Positions 8,442 through 15,811 of a stretch of 37,646 nucleotides of DNA are shown in pieces; positions within the stretch are counted from its first letter, which is position 1; each line of letters starts with the position of its first letter. Source of the DNA: Candidatus Aciduliprofundum sp. (lineage in GTDB: Archaea; Thermoplasmatota; Thermoplasmata; Thermoplasmatales; Aciduliprofundaceae); assembly GCA_015520565.1 (NCBI GenBank), contig WAPW01000061.1:1-37646 (forward strand), given 5' to 3'. Both the position numbers and the translations under genes were made by a program. Under the pieces are notes generated by a model. That model was given only the letters and a program-made list of their open reading frames with translations. It was not told the origin of the DNA and did not search any database.

Positions 8442-8812
8442 TTATCTTGGGCAAAAAAAGCGAGAAAGAGTTACTTTCTATTATTGAGCAAAATGGCTCT
8501 GGCTCCATAGTATCATATTTTGGATATGTGAGGGGAGAAGTTAACGGCAAGAAAGTTTCGTATATGTTATGCAAAAAAAAGGAAAATAGCGAAGAAATTA
8601 TGGAAAAAATTGAAAATGAGATAAAAGAGAAGTTCCCCATAATAGATGTAATTTTATACCATTCACTCGGAGATTTGAAAGTAGGTGAGCTAGTGGCTGC
8701 TGTGATTGTATCATCTGTGCACAGAGCCGAGGGATTTGAAGCTTGCAAGTACGGTATTGATAAGATAAAAGAGTTAGAGCCCGTGGAGAGAGAGGATGTT
8801 CTGAAAGAATAA
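8438..8812 (+). CDS. MoaE-like protein lacking the C-terminal catalytic motif
   Basis: A 124-residue homologue of the large subunit of molybdopterin synthase. It keeps the MoaE N-terminal strand GSIVSYFGYVRGEVNGKKVSYM, the LGDLKVGELVAAVIVSSVHRAEGFEACKYGIDKIKE core and the HRAEGFEAC signature. Normal MoaE proteins then have P-(I/F)-W-K-(K/R)-E, whose lysine is catalytic, followed by a further tail. Here the sequence reads ELEPVEREDVLKE and stops. The protein is therefore MoaE-like in fold, but its ability to make molybdopterin is doubtful. The start overlaps the Nop5 stop codon (ATGA). It leads the OsmC/E1/MoaD run after 48 bases. Confidence 0.78.
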   Translation: MIILGKKSEKELLSIIEQNGSGSIVSYFGYVRGEVNGKKVSYMLCKKKENSEEIMEKIENEIKEKFPIIDVILYHSLGDLKVGELVAAVIVSSVHRAEGFEACKYGIDKIKELEPVEREDVLKE

Positions 8813-8860
8813 GGGAAATTATTTTAATACCACTTCTAATTATCCATCGGAGGTTATGAT

Positions 8861-9247
8861 ATGAGAGTTAGAGTCCATGACGATATGCTAATAACAGCAG
8901 AAGATGAAAATACTGCGCTAATTTTATCTGGAAATGGTAAGGCAATGAGTCCAATGAAAGCCCTTCTTGCAAGCTTAGGAGGATGCACTGGCATTGATGT
9001 TCTTATGATTTTGCAGAAGATGAGGGAAGATGTTAAGGAGGTAAATGTTTACATTGACTATGAGAGAGCAAAAGATTATCCGCAAATCTACACTAAGATA
9101 AATCTAAAATATGTCGTGGTAGGAAAAGTAAAGAAAGAAAGCGTGGAGAAGGCAATAAAATTATCCGAGGAGAAATACTGCTCTGTAAGTGCAATGCTTT
9201 CTAAAGCTGCAGAGATAAATAGAAGTTATGAAATAGTAGAAGGATAA
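8861..9247 (+). CDS. OsmC/YhfA-family thiol protein
   Basis: A 128-residue OsmC-fold protein. The two conserved cysteines are present: SLGGCTGIDVLMIL (about residue 42) and EEKYCSVSAML (about residue 107). The MSPMKALLASLGGC stretch preceding the first is diagnostic of the family. OsmC proteins reduce organic hydroperoxides through this cysteine pair, but the YhfA-like branch often has no assigned reaction and may act on persulfides or other sulfur species. GGAGGT seven bases before the ATG and an upstream ATTTTAATACC box suggest it has its own promoter. It is two bases from the E1-like gene, which fits a sulfur-handling context. Confidence 0.88.
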   Translation: MRVRVHDDMLITAEDENTALILSGNGKAMSPMKALLASLGGCTGIDVLMILQKMREDVKEVNVYIDYERAKDYPQIYTKINLKYVVVGKVKKESVEKAIKLSEEKYCSVSAMLSKAAEINRSYEIVEG

Positions 9248-9248
9248 C

Positions 9249-9899
9249 ATGGCTCGCTATTCAAGGCAAGAGGCCCTTGTTACGCAAGATAATTTGAAAA
9301 ATTCATCGGTGCTCATTGCTGGTGTAGGTGGTTTGGGTGGATTCTCATCCATGTATCTTGCGTTGGCAGGAGTTGGAAGAATAATAATCGTAGACAACGA
9401 TGTTGTTGAAGAGAGCAATCTAAATAGGCAGGTACTCTACAGAGAAGAGGATATTGGAAAAAAGAAAGTTTATGTGGCAAAAGAGAGATTAGAAGAGTTA
9501 AATCCGGATGTAGAGATAATGGCTATAGAGAAAAGAATAGATGAAAATTTTGAATTCCCTAAAAAAGTTGATGTTGTTGTGGATGGCTTGGATAACTATG
9601 AATCTCGCATAGAATTAGAGAGAGCTGCACTTCAAAAAAGCATACCCTATGTATTCGGAGCAGTTGAAGGTTATATGGGAATGGTAACATTCATTGATAA
9701 CACAACGAAAAAATTGGAAGATTTCATACATAATTTCAAATTTAAAAATGTGCAGGTCCTCGCTGCCACAGCCGCATTTACAGCATCAATCCAAGTTATG
9801 GAAGTACTAAAATACTTGAGCAATAAAGGCGATTTACTTCGCAATCGCTTGCTAATATACGATGCCCTTAGCACAAATTTCTTGGAGGTGAAACTATGA
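9249..9899 (+). CDS. E1-like adenylating enzyme (MoeB/ThiF/UbaA family), without cysteines
   Basis: A 216-residue ThiF-fold protein. GVGGLGG (about residues 25-31) is the nucleotide-binding loop, IVDNDVVEESNLNRQVLYREEDIGKKK is the family signature with the ATP-contacting Arg, and VDGLDNYESR is the adenylation motif. It would adenylate the C-terminal glycine of a MoaD/ThiS-type carrier, and the next gene encodes exactly such a carrier. The protein is short for the family and contains no cysteine at all, so it lacks both the CxxC zinc knuckles and any thioester cysteine. It would need a separate sulfur donor. It overlaps the carrier gene by four bases. Confidence 0.88.
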   Translation: MARYSRQEALVTQDNLKNSSVLIAGVGGLGGFSSMYLALAGVGRIIIVDNDVVEESNLNRQVLYREEDIGKKKVYVAKERLEELNPDVEIMAIEKRIDENFEFPKKVDVVVDGLDNYESRIELERAALQKSIPYVFGAVEGYMGMVTFIDNTTKKLEDFIHNFKFKNVQVLAATAAFTASIQVMEVLKYLSNKGDLLRNRLLIYDALSTNFLEVKL

Positions 9900-10129
9900 G
9901 AGTTCGCATAAGATACTTTGGAAGATTCGCCACAGAGATAGGAAAATTCTCAGAGGAAATTGAAATAAACGAAAATGCAAATGTAAAAGACCTAATTGAA
10001 TTCCTCAAAGAGAAGTACCCATTCTTAAAAGATGAGGTTATAGAGGTATCCATTGATGGAAAATATGCCAAAGAGGAAGACCCCATAGCTCCAGAAGTGT
10101 CCGTATTTCCAATAATAAGTGGAGGATGA
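9896..10129 (+). CDS. MoaD/ThiS/SAMP-family ubiquitin-like sulfur carrier
   Basis: A 77-residue beta-grasp protein starting MRVRIRYFGRFATEIGKFSEEIEI and ending in the functional di-glycine of VSVFPIISGG. NVKDLIEFLKEKYPFLK is the typical MoaD helix. The terminal glycine is adenylated by an E1-like protein, then either carries a thiocarboxylate (molybdopterin, tRNA thiolation) or is joined to protein lysines (archaeal SAMP). The ATG lies in the stop of the E1 gene, so the two are translationally coupled. A MoaE-like gene in the same run suggests molybdopterin, but that MoaE lacks its catalytic end, so SAMP-like roles are equally likely. Confidence 0.88.
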   Translation: MRVRIRYFGRFATEIGKFSEEIEINENANVKDLIEFLKEKYPFLKDEVIEVSIDGKYAKEEDPIAPEVSVFPIISGG

Positions 10130-11203
10130 TCAAGTCACTTTTTCCATCTCTTCTCCAACGATAAATGTATCCTCGTGCTTTATGGCACCCTCGGGTAGCA
10201 TTAGGGGAGGATGTACTATGGCTAAAACCATATCTGGCAGAATCTTCCAAAATCTATGGGCAACCACGATGGTTGTTATGGGCGGCTCCTCTATTAGAAG
10301 CCCCACACTATGTGTATAGCCCTTGATATAGTATTCTTCAAGCCTTTCGTGCCTGTAAAGCTCGGCAATTTTCTTCTCCACATCTGTAAATTTCCTGCCC
10401 GGCTTTGTTTCTTGAATTGCAAATTTGTATGCCTCTTCCTTAACTTCTATAGCCCTTTTAACTTCCTTATTCACCTCGCCAACTATGAATGTTCTAGCCA
10501 TATTCGCATAATAGTTATTATAATCTGTGCCTATTACCACCGTAACCACAGAATCATTCTTCACATAAGCATCTCTAAATGGCTCGGCATGTACCCTTGG
10601 AGTCGTGGAAACATAAACCTTTGGGTCTTCGCTACCCTCTTTGGTTAAAAGATGAGCTATCTCCGATGCAATTTCTAACTCGCTCATTCCCGGTTTTATT
10701 ATCTCCTCCGCAAGATTCATTCCCTTATTTGCAATTCTTCCTGCCTTTCTTATGTTTTCTTTCTCCCATCCATCCTTTATCATTCTAAGTGAAAATGTCA
10801 AATCCAAAATATCTACAAGCTCTATATCAGGGTTCAACCTTTTAAACACTTTATAAAACAACAGATAAGAATCCCTCTCAACGGAGAATTCCATACCTAC
10901 CCTCTTAAATCCATTACTCTTTATCCATCCAACAACTGTAGCCATTAAGGATTCTGCATCTTGGTATTCTACAACATCTCTTACCCATGCCCTGTTTTTG
11001 AACTCTTCCGCCTCTCCCTCCACTACAAGCGCCTTGGGCTCTCCCTCTGCAGGAATAAGCAAGGATGGCCTTAACCACCTAGTTCCCGTGAAATATGTAA
11101 AAGAGGACAAAGTTCTTATTATAGCTCCATCCACATTATTCTCTCTAAGCATTTCTTGGAACTTTCTCACTCGGGATTCAAACATACTCGCATCTCCTCT
11201 CAT
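10130..11203 (-). CDS. M24-family (Xaa-Pro peptidase fold) protein with lost metal ligands
   Basis: A 357-residue two-domain protein with a creatinase-type N-terminal domain (residues 1-125) and a pita-bread C-terminal domain starting at LRMIKDGWEKENIRKAGRIA. In active aminopeptidases the metals sit on two Asp, one His and two Glu. Here the first Asp position reads VVTVVIGTDY (no Asp in the usual D-x-G), the second reads YYANMARTF (Asn for Asp), the His of THSVGL is kept, and the E-P motif reads AIVHPP (Glu lost). The last Glu (KHEDTF) remains. This resembles metal-free creatinase more than a peptidase. The open frame continues upstream to 11242, but GGAGGTGAT precedes the ATG at 11203. It follows the DUF438 gene by four bases. 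Confidence 0.85.
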   Translation of the reverse strand: MRGDASMFESRVRKFQEMLRENNVDGAIIRTLSSFTYFTGTRWLRPSLLIPAEGEPKALVVEGEAEEFKNRAWVRDVVEYQDAESLMATVVGWIKSNGFKRVGMEFSVERDSYLLFYKVFKRLNPDIELVDILDLTFSLRMIKDGWEKENIRKAGRIANKGMNLAEEIIKPGMSELEIASEIAHLLTKEGSEDPKVYVSTTPRVHAEPFRDAYVKNDSVVTVVIGTDYNNYYANMARTFIVGEVNKEVKRAIEVKEEAYKFAIQETKPGRKFTDVEKKIAELYRHERLEEYYIKGYTHSVGLLIEEPPITTIVVAHRFWKILPDMVLAIVHPPLMLPEGAIKHEDTFIVGEEMEKVT

Positions 11204-11207
11204 GCCA

Positions 11208-12524
11208 TCACCTCCAATCCAACAATCTTTTCTCACCCTCAATCTTTCTTATATCCGTTATATCTTGCGTAAACTCCAACACTCCCATATACTTCCCATT
11301 TTTGCGAACAGCAAAGTACTGTATTAATATTTTCCTACCATGCATATCAATCCAGAAATCAGCCCTATCTCTTTCCCCACTCTTGAACGCTTGCAATATC
11401 TTGTTAACTATATGCACACTCTTTGGGGGATGGCATAGCTGCACAGGCCTGCCGAGAATCGTATTTGTGCGAGTAAATATCCTTTCACCTCCAGAGAAAA
11501 ATCTCACTCTATCTTCCGAGTCAATGAAAGTTACATCCACGGGCATTGTTGCAAGCATTGCAGATATCTCGTCTGGAAAGAGATAACCATTCTCAAGCTC
11601 TATATCCCCCTCCCTCTTGAGCTCCTTGAAATCCGCTTTAAGCTTAACATCTCCCATATTCTTCTTCATTTCCTCTATGAGATGCTGAGGCAGAGATAGT
11701 AATTGCTCAGGGGTGATTTCCTCTCTAACTTCATACGGCATTATGGGCTTTGCCTCACTCTTCCACTCATTCCCCGGCTTGATTTTGTAATATCCAATTT
11801 CATCATCTTGCATCCTTATGGCTTTGAATTCGCCTTCACTGAGAAGAACTTTCAGAGTAGGATACAGAATATTATTCTCCCTAAACACCATATCTATTAG
11901 GCGAGAGGCGAGCTCTTGCCCAAGGTTTGCAATTTCTTCATAATCTCCCTTATGGATTAGATTTAAAAGCTTGTTCATCTCTGCCCTTATCTCATCATGC
12001 TTTCTCCATAGCACAGCGGGCACGGCATTCAATCCCCTCCTCTCAAGATAGGGGAAAATAATCATCTCTTCACGATTGTAATGGGTATAGCCAACTGCCT
12101 TCAATCCGCGCACTATCCCTTCAAGAGTTTTTAGTGTGCTTTTAAGGGCATTGCCCTTCAATTTCAAAAGCGAGGACGCATAAAGATTCAAAATCTCTGC
12201 ATCCTTTATTATCTTAACATTCTCCTCATAAAGTGTGCGAAGAGGATGCCCTGATGGAAACTTAGCTACCTCTTTTTCAGCTCCACTCACGCTCTCCCTG
12301 AATATTTCAACATGAATGTCGCACATCTTGGCAATTTCCCTCGCAGATATCCCTTCCGCTACGAGCTCCTGCTCAATAAGTGGAATTTCAAGGGGAGATA
12401 TGGAGCGAAGTACATTTTTAAATTCTTCCTTCACCTTTTCCTCATCCTCTCCTGAATGCAATTTTTTGAGCATTTCTTTCAGTTTTTCCTTCTTCATTTC
12501 CCTATTATCAAGCAATTCTGACAT
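11208..12524 (-). CDS. DUF438 / hemerythrin-like / PAS protein
   Basis: A 438-residue protein with three parts. Residues about 10-85 match DUF438 (EKLKEMLKKLHSGEDEEKVKEEFKNVLRSISPLEIPLIEQELVAEG). Residues about 90-235 are an HHE hemerythrin-like bundle with candidate ligands in GHPLRTL, THYNREEMIIFPYLE, WRKHDEIRAEM and FRENNILYPTL. Residues about 315-430 are a PAS sensor domain (LPDEISAMLATMPVDVTFIDSEDRVRFFSGGERIF, ending in YMGVLEFTQDIT). Such proteins bind a di-iron centre and probably sense oxygen, nitric oxide or redox state; no output domain is present. GGTGAT precedes the ATG. It is co-directional with the degenerate M24 gene four bases downstream. Confidence 0.88.
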   Translation of the reverse strand: MSELLDNREMKKEKLKEMLKKLHSGEDEEKVKEEFKNVLRSISPLEIPLIEQELVAEGISAREIAKMCDIHVEIFRESVSGAEKEVAKFPSGHPLRTLYEENVKIIKDAEILNLYASSLLKLKGNALKSTLKTLEGIVRGLKAVGYTHYNREEMIIFPYLERRGLNAVPAVLWRKHDEIRAEMNKLLNLIHKGDYEEIANLGQELASRLIDMVFRENNILYPTLKVLLSEGEFKAIRMQDDEIGYYKIKPGNEWKSEAKPIMPYEVREEITPEQLLSLPQHLIEEMKKNMGDVKLKADFKELKREGDIELENGYLFPDEISAMLATMPVDVTFIDSEDRVRFFSGGERIFTRTNTILGRPVQLCHPPKSVHIVNKILQAFKSGERDRADFWIDMHGRKILIQYFAVRKNGKYMGVLEFTQDITDIRKIEGEKRLLDWR

Positions 12525-12589
12525 TTTATCACCAAAAGAAGTGATAATTACACATTTTTAAACTTTTCTGGACAAAATTGTCCATAAAA

Positions 12590-13219
12590 TTAAAGGATTT
12601 TCCTATATTTCTCAATCTCTCTCATCATTCTGCGCGTTGCCTCTCTTGGGTTCTCAGCGGCAAGAATTGCAGAGATAACTGCGATACCATCAACTCCTGT
12701 TGATAGTACATCCCCCACATTCTCAATATTAATCCCTCCTATGGCCACCACAGGAATTCTCACGCTTTTCACTATCCTCCTCAAATTATCCAAGCCAATC
12801 ACAATTGCATTTTCCTTACTACTCGTGGGATAAACACTTCCCGCTCCGATGTAATCCGCCCCATATTCCTGTGCTTTTATGGCCTCATCCACACTATGCA
12901 CCGTAGCTCCTATGAGCAACTCAGGTGCAATTCTCTTAGCAACCCTTAAAGGCATATCCTCTGGCCCAAGATGCACTCCATGGGCATCTATTGCAAGGGC
13001 CACATCAACCCTATCATCCACAAAGAGGAGAGCATCGTAATCCTCCACAATTTTCCTTATCTTTGCTCCTTTTTCAATCATTTGCCTCGTGGATGCTTTT
13101 TTCATCCTGAGCTGTATTGCCCTAGCCCCCCCCTCAAGAGCGAGCTTTACACTCTCAATTTCATCTCTTAATCTTCCATCCGTAATCACATATAATTTTA
13201 ATTTCTCCCTGAGATTCAC
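12590..13219 (-). CDS. thiE: Thiamine-phosphate synthase
   Basis: A 209-residue ThiE TIM barrel, of normal length. Motifs are GARAIQLRMKKAS (pyrophosphate/pyrimidine site), LLFVDDRVDVALAIDAHGVHLGPEDMP (metal-binding DDRVD and the HLG segment), GATVHSVDEA, GADYIGAGSVYPTSSKENA, and VVAIGGIN at the phosphate end. It joins hydroxymethylpyrimidine pyrophosphate to thiazole phosphate to give thiamine monophosphate. No other thiamine gene is nearby. The start is a GTG with a TATA-like CTAAAAAATAAG about 25 bases upstream and no ribosome site, so it appears leaderless. Confidence 0.9.
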   Translation of the reverse strand: MNLREKLKLYVITDGRLRDEIESVKLALEGGARAIQLRMKKASTRQMIEKGAKIRKIVEDYDALLFVDDRVDVALAIDAHGVHLGPEDMPLRVAKRIAPELLIGATVHSVDEAIKAQEYGADYIGAGSVYPTSSKENAIVIGLDNLRRIVKSVRIPVVAIGGINIENVGDVLSTGVDGIAVISAILAAENPREATRRMMREIEKYRKIL

Positions 13220-13299
13220 AAACTAAAATTGCAAGGGCTTATTTTTTAGTTTCGGGTTTTTGTGGAAAAATTTTAAACAACCAAACCATACTCTTCCAT

Positions 13300-13459
13300 A
13301 TGAATAATGAATCCCAATACGATACTCCTATAGCCGATGCATTGAATAACCTTGGTGGATACATAAAATGGTGCACTCCTTCAGTTCTACCAAATCAAAA
13401 GAAGATTTCAAATATTTACAAATCTGACATTTCTGTTTCTGCAGGATTCCTCGGGAGTT
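13300..13459 (+). pseudogene. N-terminal fragment of the decarboxylase-family gene, out of frame
   Basis: An ATG at 13300 opens a frame reading MNNESQYDTPIADALNNLGGYIKWCTP, which matches the N-terminus of Orn/Lys/Arg decarboxylases (TPIxxAL then YI-x-x-x-TP). Near base 13441 homology passes to the next frame, where QDSSGVMLIIPGIFKEAHAKAA continues the same protein. One extra base (or two missing) at the TCTGCAGG stretch would explain it. This could be a true mutation, a sequencing error or, less likely, programmed frameshifting; there is no obvious slippery run. It is not an independent 66-residue gene. Confidence 0.6.
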
Positions 13460-14764
13460 ATGTTGATAATACCCGGAATCTTCAAAGAAGCACACGCTAA
13501 AGCTGCAAAAGTATATGGTGCCGACAAAACCTTATTTAGCGTGAATGGCACTACAGGTAGCAATTTCATAGTATTAAGAATGCTAACTTTAGAATACGAA
13601 TCACCCCAAATTTTAGTCACAAGAAATATTCACCATTCCATACTCCACGCTGCAGAATGGCTTGGAATAAAATTCAGATTCATAAAATCCTCCTATGACC
13701 CTCAGTTTGAAAGCTTGATTCCACCAAAGCCAGAGGATGTTCTTGACACTCTCAACAATTACCCAGAGAGCAATGCTGTAATCATCTCTTCTCCCACATA
13801 CTCGGGACTTGCTGCAAAACTAAGAGATATTGTAAAGGTCGTGAAGAATTTTGATAAGGAGATAAAAGTAATCGTTGACGAGGCTTGGGGCTCTCACTTC
13901 CATTTCAGCGATGAATTACCTAAGAGTGCAATGCAGGCTGGAGCGGATATAGCCATGCAGAGCACACACAAACAAGGAGGATCTTTACAGCAAACTGGAA
14001 TGATTCACTGGAAGGAAAAATATGTGAATAGCGAACTGATGTACGAGGCTTTTCGAGAATACGCCACTACAAGCCCATCCTATCATCTCCTCGCTTCTCT
14101 GGATTCTGTAAGGGCAATTATGGAGAGAAATGGGAAAGATCTAGTGGAATCTTTGATAAAGAAGGCGGAGTACTTCAAAGATTTACTCGGTAAGAAATTG
14201 ATTCCCCCATTAAAAATAATGGATGATTCCCTTGAGTTTGACCTCGTAAAAGATTACATTTCCGGCTATGATAAGACAAAAACTGCAATAGCGCTTACGA
14301 AATTTAAAGAAACTGGATTTGAGCTTGGTAATCTTCTAGCTAAGAATAAAATAATTGTGGAGAAGAGCAGCCTTAATACAATTCTTATGCTAACAACTTT
14401 TTCATTATCCTATGGAGAAATAGACAAAACTGTAAGGGTCTTGTCCTCCCTAATAAAAGAGTTCCACAAGATAGGAAAGAAAGAATTGATTCAGAATCCA
14501 TTCCAGCATTTAGAAACGAAGCCAGTTATTGAGCCACATACAGCTAGAAGAGTAGCTCAAACAATAGGAAGGATAGTTCCACTCAAAGATGCAATAGACA
14601 AGATTGCAGCAGAGCACATAGAAATTTATCCTCTGGGAGTTCCAGTCATTCTTGAAGGGTTTAGAATTACCGAGAATAATGTTCGCTATCTTCTAAATGT
14701 GAAGGAGAGAGGAGGTCATATAAGCGCCAGAGATCCTTCCCTTCAAACGATATATGTGCTATAA
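13460..14764 (+). CDS. Orn/Lys/Arg decarboxylase-family PLP enzyme, N-terminus in another frame
   Basis: 434 residues of a fold type I PLP enzyme related to basic amino acid decarboxylases. AKVYGADKTLFSVNGTTGSN is the diagnostic early motif, IVDEAWGSHFHFSDELP holds the PLP-nitrogen aspartate and a nearby histidine, and MQSTHKQGGSLQQTG holds the Schiff-base lysine. A C-terminal domain follows from about residue 330 (PFQHLETKPVIEPHTARRVAQTIGRIVP, then YPLGVPVILEGF). It would decarboxylate arginine, lysine or ornithine for polyamine synthesis or acid resistance; the substrate cannot be read from sequence. The ATG at 13460 is only the first start in this frame. The native start is probably 13300, with a frameshift near 13441. 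Confidence 0.8.
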   Translation: MLIIPGIFKEAHAKAAKVYGADKTLFSVNGTTGSNFIVLRMLTLEYESPQILVTRNIHHSILHAAEWLGIKFRFIKSSYDPQFESLIPPKPEDVLDTLNNYPESNAVIISSPTYSGLAAKLRDIVKVVKNFDKEIKVIVDEAWGSHFHFSDELPKSAMQAGADIAMQSTHKQGGSLQQTGMIHWKEKYVNSELMYEAFREYATTSPSYHLLASLDSVRAIMERNGKDLVESLIKKAEYFKDLLGKKLIPPLKIMDDSLEFDLVKDYISGYDKTKTAIALTKFKETGFELGNLLAKNKIIVEKSSLNTILMLTTFSLSYGEIDKTVRVLSSLIKEFHKIGKKELIQNPFQHLETKPVIEPHTARRVAQTIGRIVPLKDAIDKIAAEHIEIYPLGVPVILEGFRITENNVRYLLNVKERGGHISARDPSLQTIYVL

Positions 14765-14835
14765 ACAAATACACAAAAATATCCAGAAATGTTTAAATAT
14801 GTTTCCCCAATGCAAAATTAGGTTGAGGTGATGAG

Positions 14836-15135
14836 ATGGTCAAGGAAGAGGATGTGTGGAATGCCCTGCGAGACATAGTAGATCCAGAAGTTGGCGCTAA
14901 TTTAGTTGATTTGGGATTAATATACGAGGTTAGAGTTGATAATGGAAAGGATGTGTATGTGAAGATGACATTAACAGTTCCGGGATGCCCGCTAATGAAT
15001 GTACTTCCAGCACAGGTGGAGGAGAGGTTAAAGCAGTTGGAAGGAGTGGGCAAGATAACCGTGCAGCTAACATTTGACCCGCCTTGGAGCCCAGATAGGA
15101 TGAGTGAAGAGCTTCGCAAGCTCTACGGCTGGTAA
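14836..15135 (+). CDS. DUF59 (MIP18/SufT-like) iron-sulfur assembly protein
   Basis: A 99-residue single-domain DUF59 protein: ALRDIVDPEVGANLVDLGLIYEVRV, then MTLTVPGCPLMNVLPAQVEERL with the conserved cysteine, and the C-terminal TFDPPWSPDRMSEELRKLYG. Relatives (PaaD, SufT, MIP18) help insert or mature Fe-S clusters. GAGGTGATGAG precedes the ATG, and a TATA-like TTTAAATATG lies about 45 bases upstream. It sits 38 bases before an Fe-S enzyme gene (family 4 uracil-DNA glycosylase), which has its own TATA box, so the link is suggestive only. Confidence 0.9.
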   Translation: MVKEEDVWNALRDIVDPEVGANLVDLGLIYEVRVDNGKDVYVKMTLTVPGCPLMNVLPAQVEERLKQLEGVGKITVQLTFDPPWSPDRMSEELRKLYGW

Positions 15136-15173
15136 GTTGAAAATTTTTAATATTCTATTTCAATACGAGCATA

Positions 15174-15749
15174 ATGCAAACAACCCTTTACAATTTTGGA
15201 GATTCGCTGGAAAGAATAGAGAAAGAGATTAGAGAATGCAAAAAATGCCCATTATACAAAACTAGGAAGAATGCAGTTCCCGGTGAAGGGGGATTTGAGA
15301 AGAGAATTATGTTTGTGGGCGAGGCCCCTGGAAGGAGAGAGGATGAGCTTGGCAGGCCCTTCGTGGGCGCTGCAGGAAAATTTTTAGATGAATTATTGGC
15401 GAGCATAGGGTTATCCCGCAAGGATGTTTACATAACAAATATTGTGAAATGCAGGCCTCCGGGAAATAGAGACCCTACGGACGAGGAGATAAAATCATGC
15501 TCTCCCTATTTAGATAGGCAAATCGCAGTTATGAAGCCAAGGATAATATGTCCCCTTGGTCGCTTCTCTGCAAAATACATTCTTGAGAAATTTGGATTCA
15601 CTATGGATAAAATTTCAAAAATTCAAGGCAGGGTATTTGAAGGAGATATTCTAGTTCTCCCCATGTACCATCCTGCCGCCGCTTTGTACCATCAAAATTT
15701 GAAAAACGAGCTTTACAGGAGCTTTGAAATTTTAAAATCTCTTCTGTAA
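15174..15749 (+). CDS. Family 4 uracil-DNA glycosylase
   Basis: A 191-residue type 4 UDG, of normal length. The four Fe-S cysteines are visible: ECKKCPL (residues about 21 and 24), KSCSPYL and RIICPLGRF. The active-site loop is MFVGEAPGRREDELGRPFVGAAGKFLD (GEAPG), and LPMYHPAAALYH carries the HP-S/A second catalytic motif. It removes uracil arising from cytosine deamination, important at high temperature. The start ATG lies about 25 bases after the TATA-like TTTTTAATATTC with no ribosome site, so it is probably leaderless. Confidence 0.93.
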   Translation: MQTTLYNFGDSLERIEKEIRECKKCPLYKTRKNAVPGEGGFEKRIMFVGEAPGRREDELGRPFVGAAGKFLDELLASIGLSRKDVYITNIVKCRPPGNRDPTDEEIKSCSPYLDRQIAVMKPRIICPLGRFSAKYILEKFGFTMDKISKIQGRVFEGDILVLPMYHPAAALYHQNLKNELYRSFEILKSLL

Positions 15750-15811
15750 GTATTATCGCGAGTGATAAAGAGCCAAAAAACTTTAATATCCTTTAGTAAG
15801 ATAGCCTCTTG

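Noticed and set aside
11204-11242. Earlier start of the M24-like gene
   Set aside because: It would overlap the DUF438 gene, and GGAGGTGAT points to the ATG at 11203.
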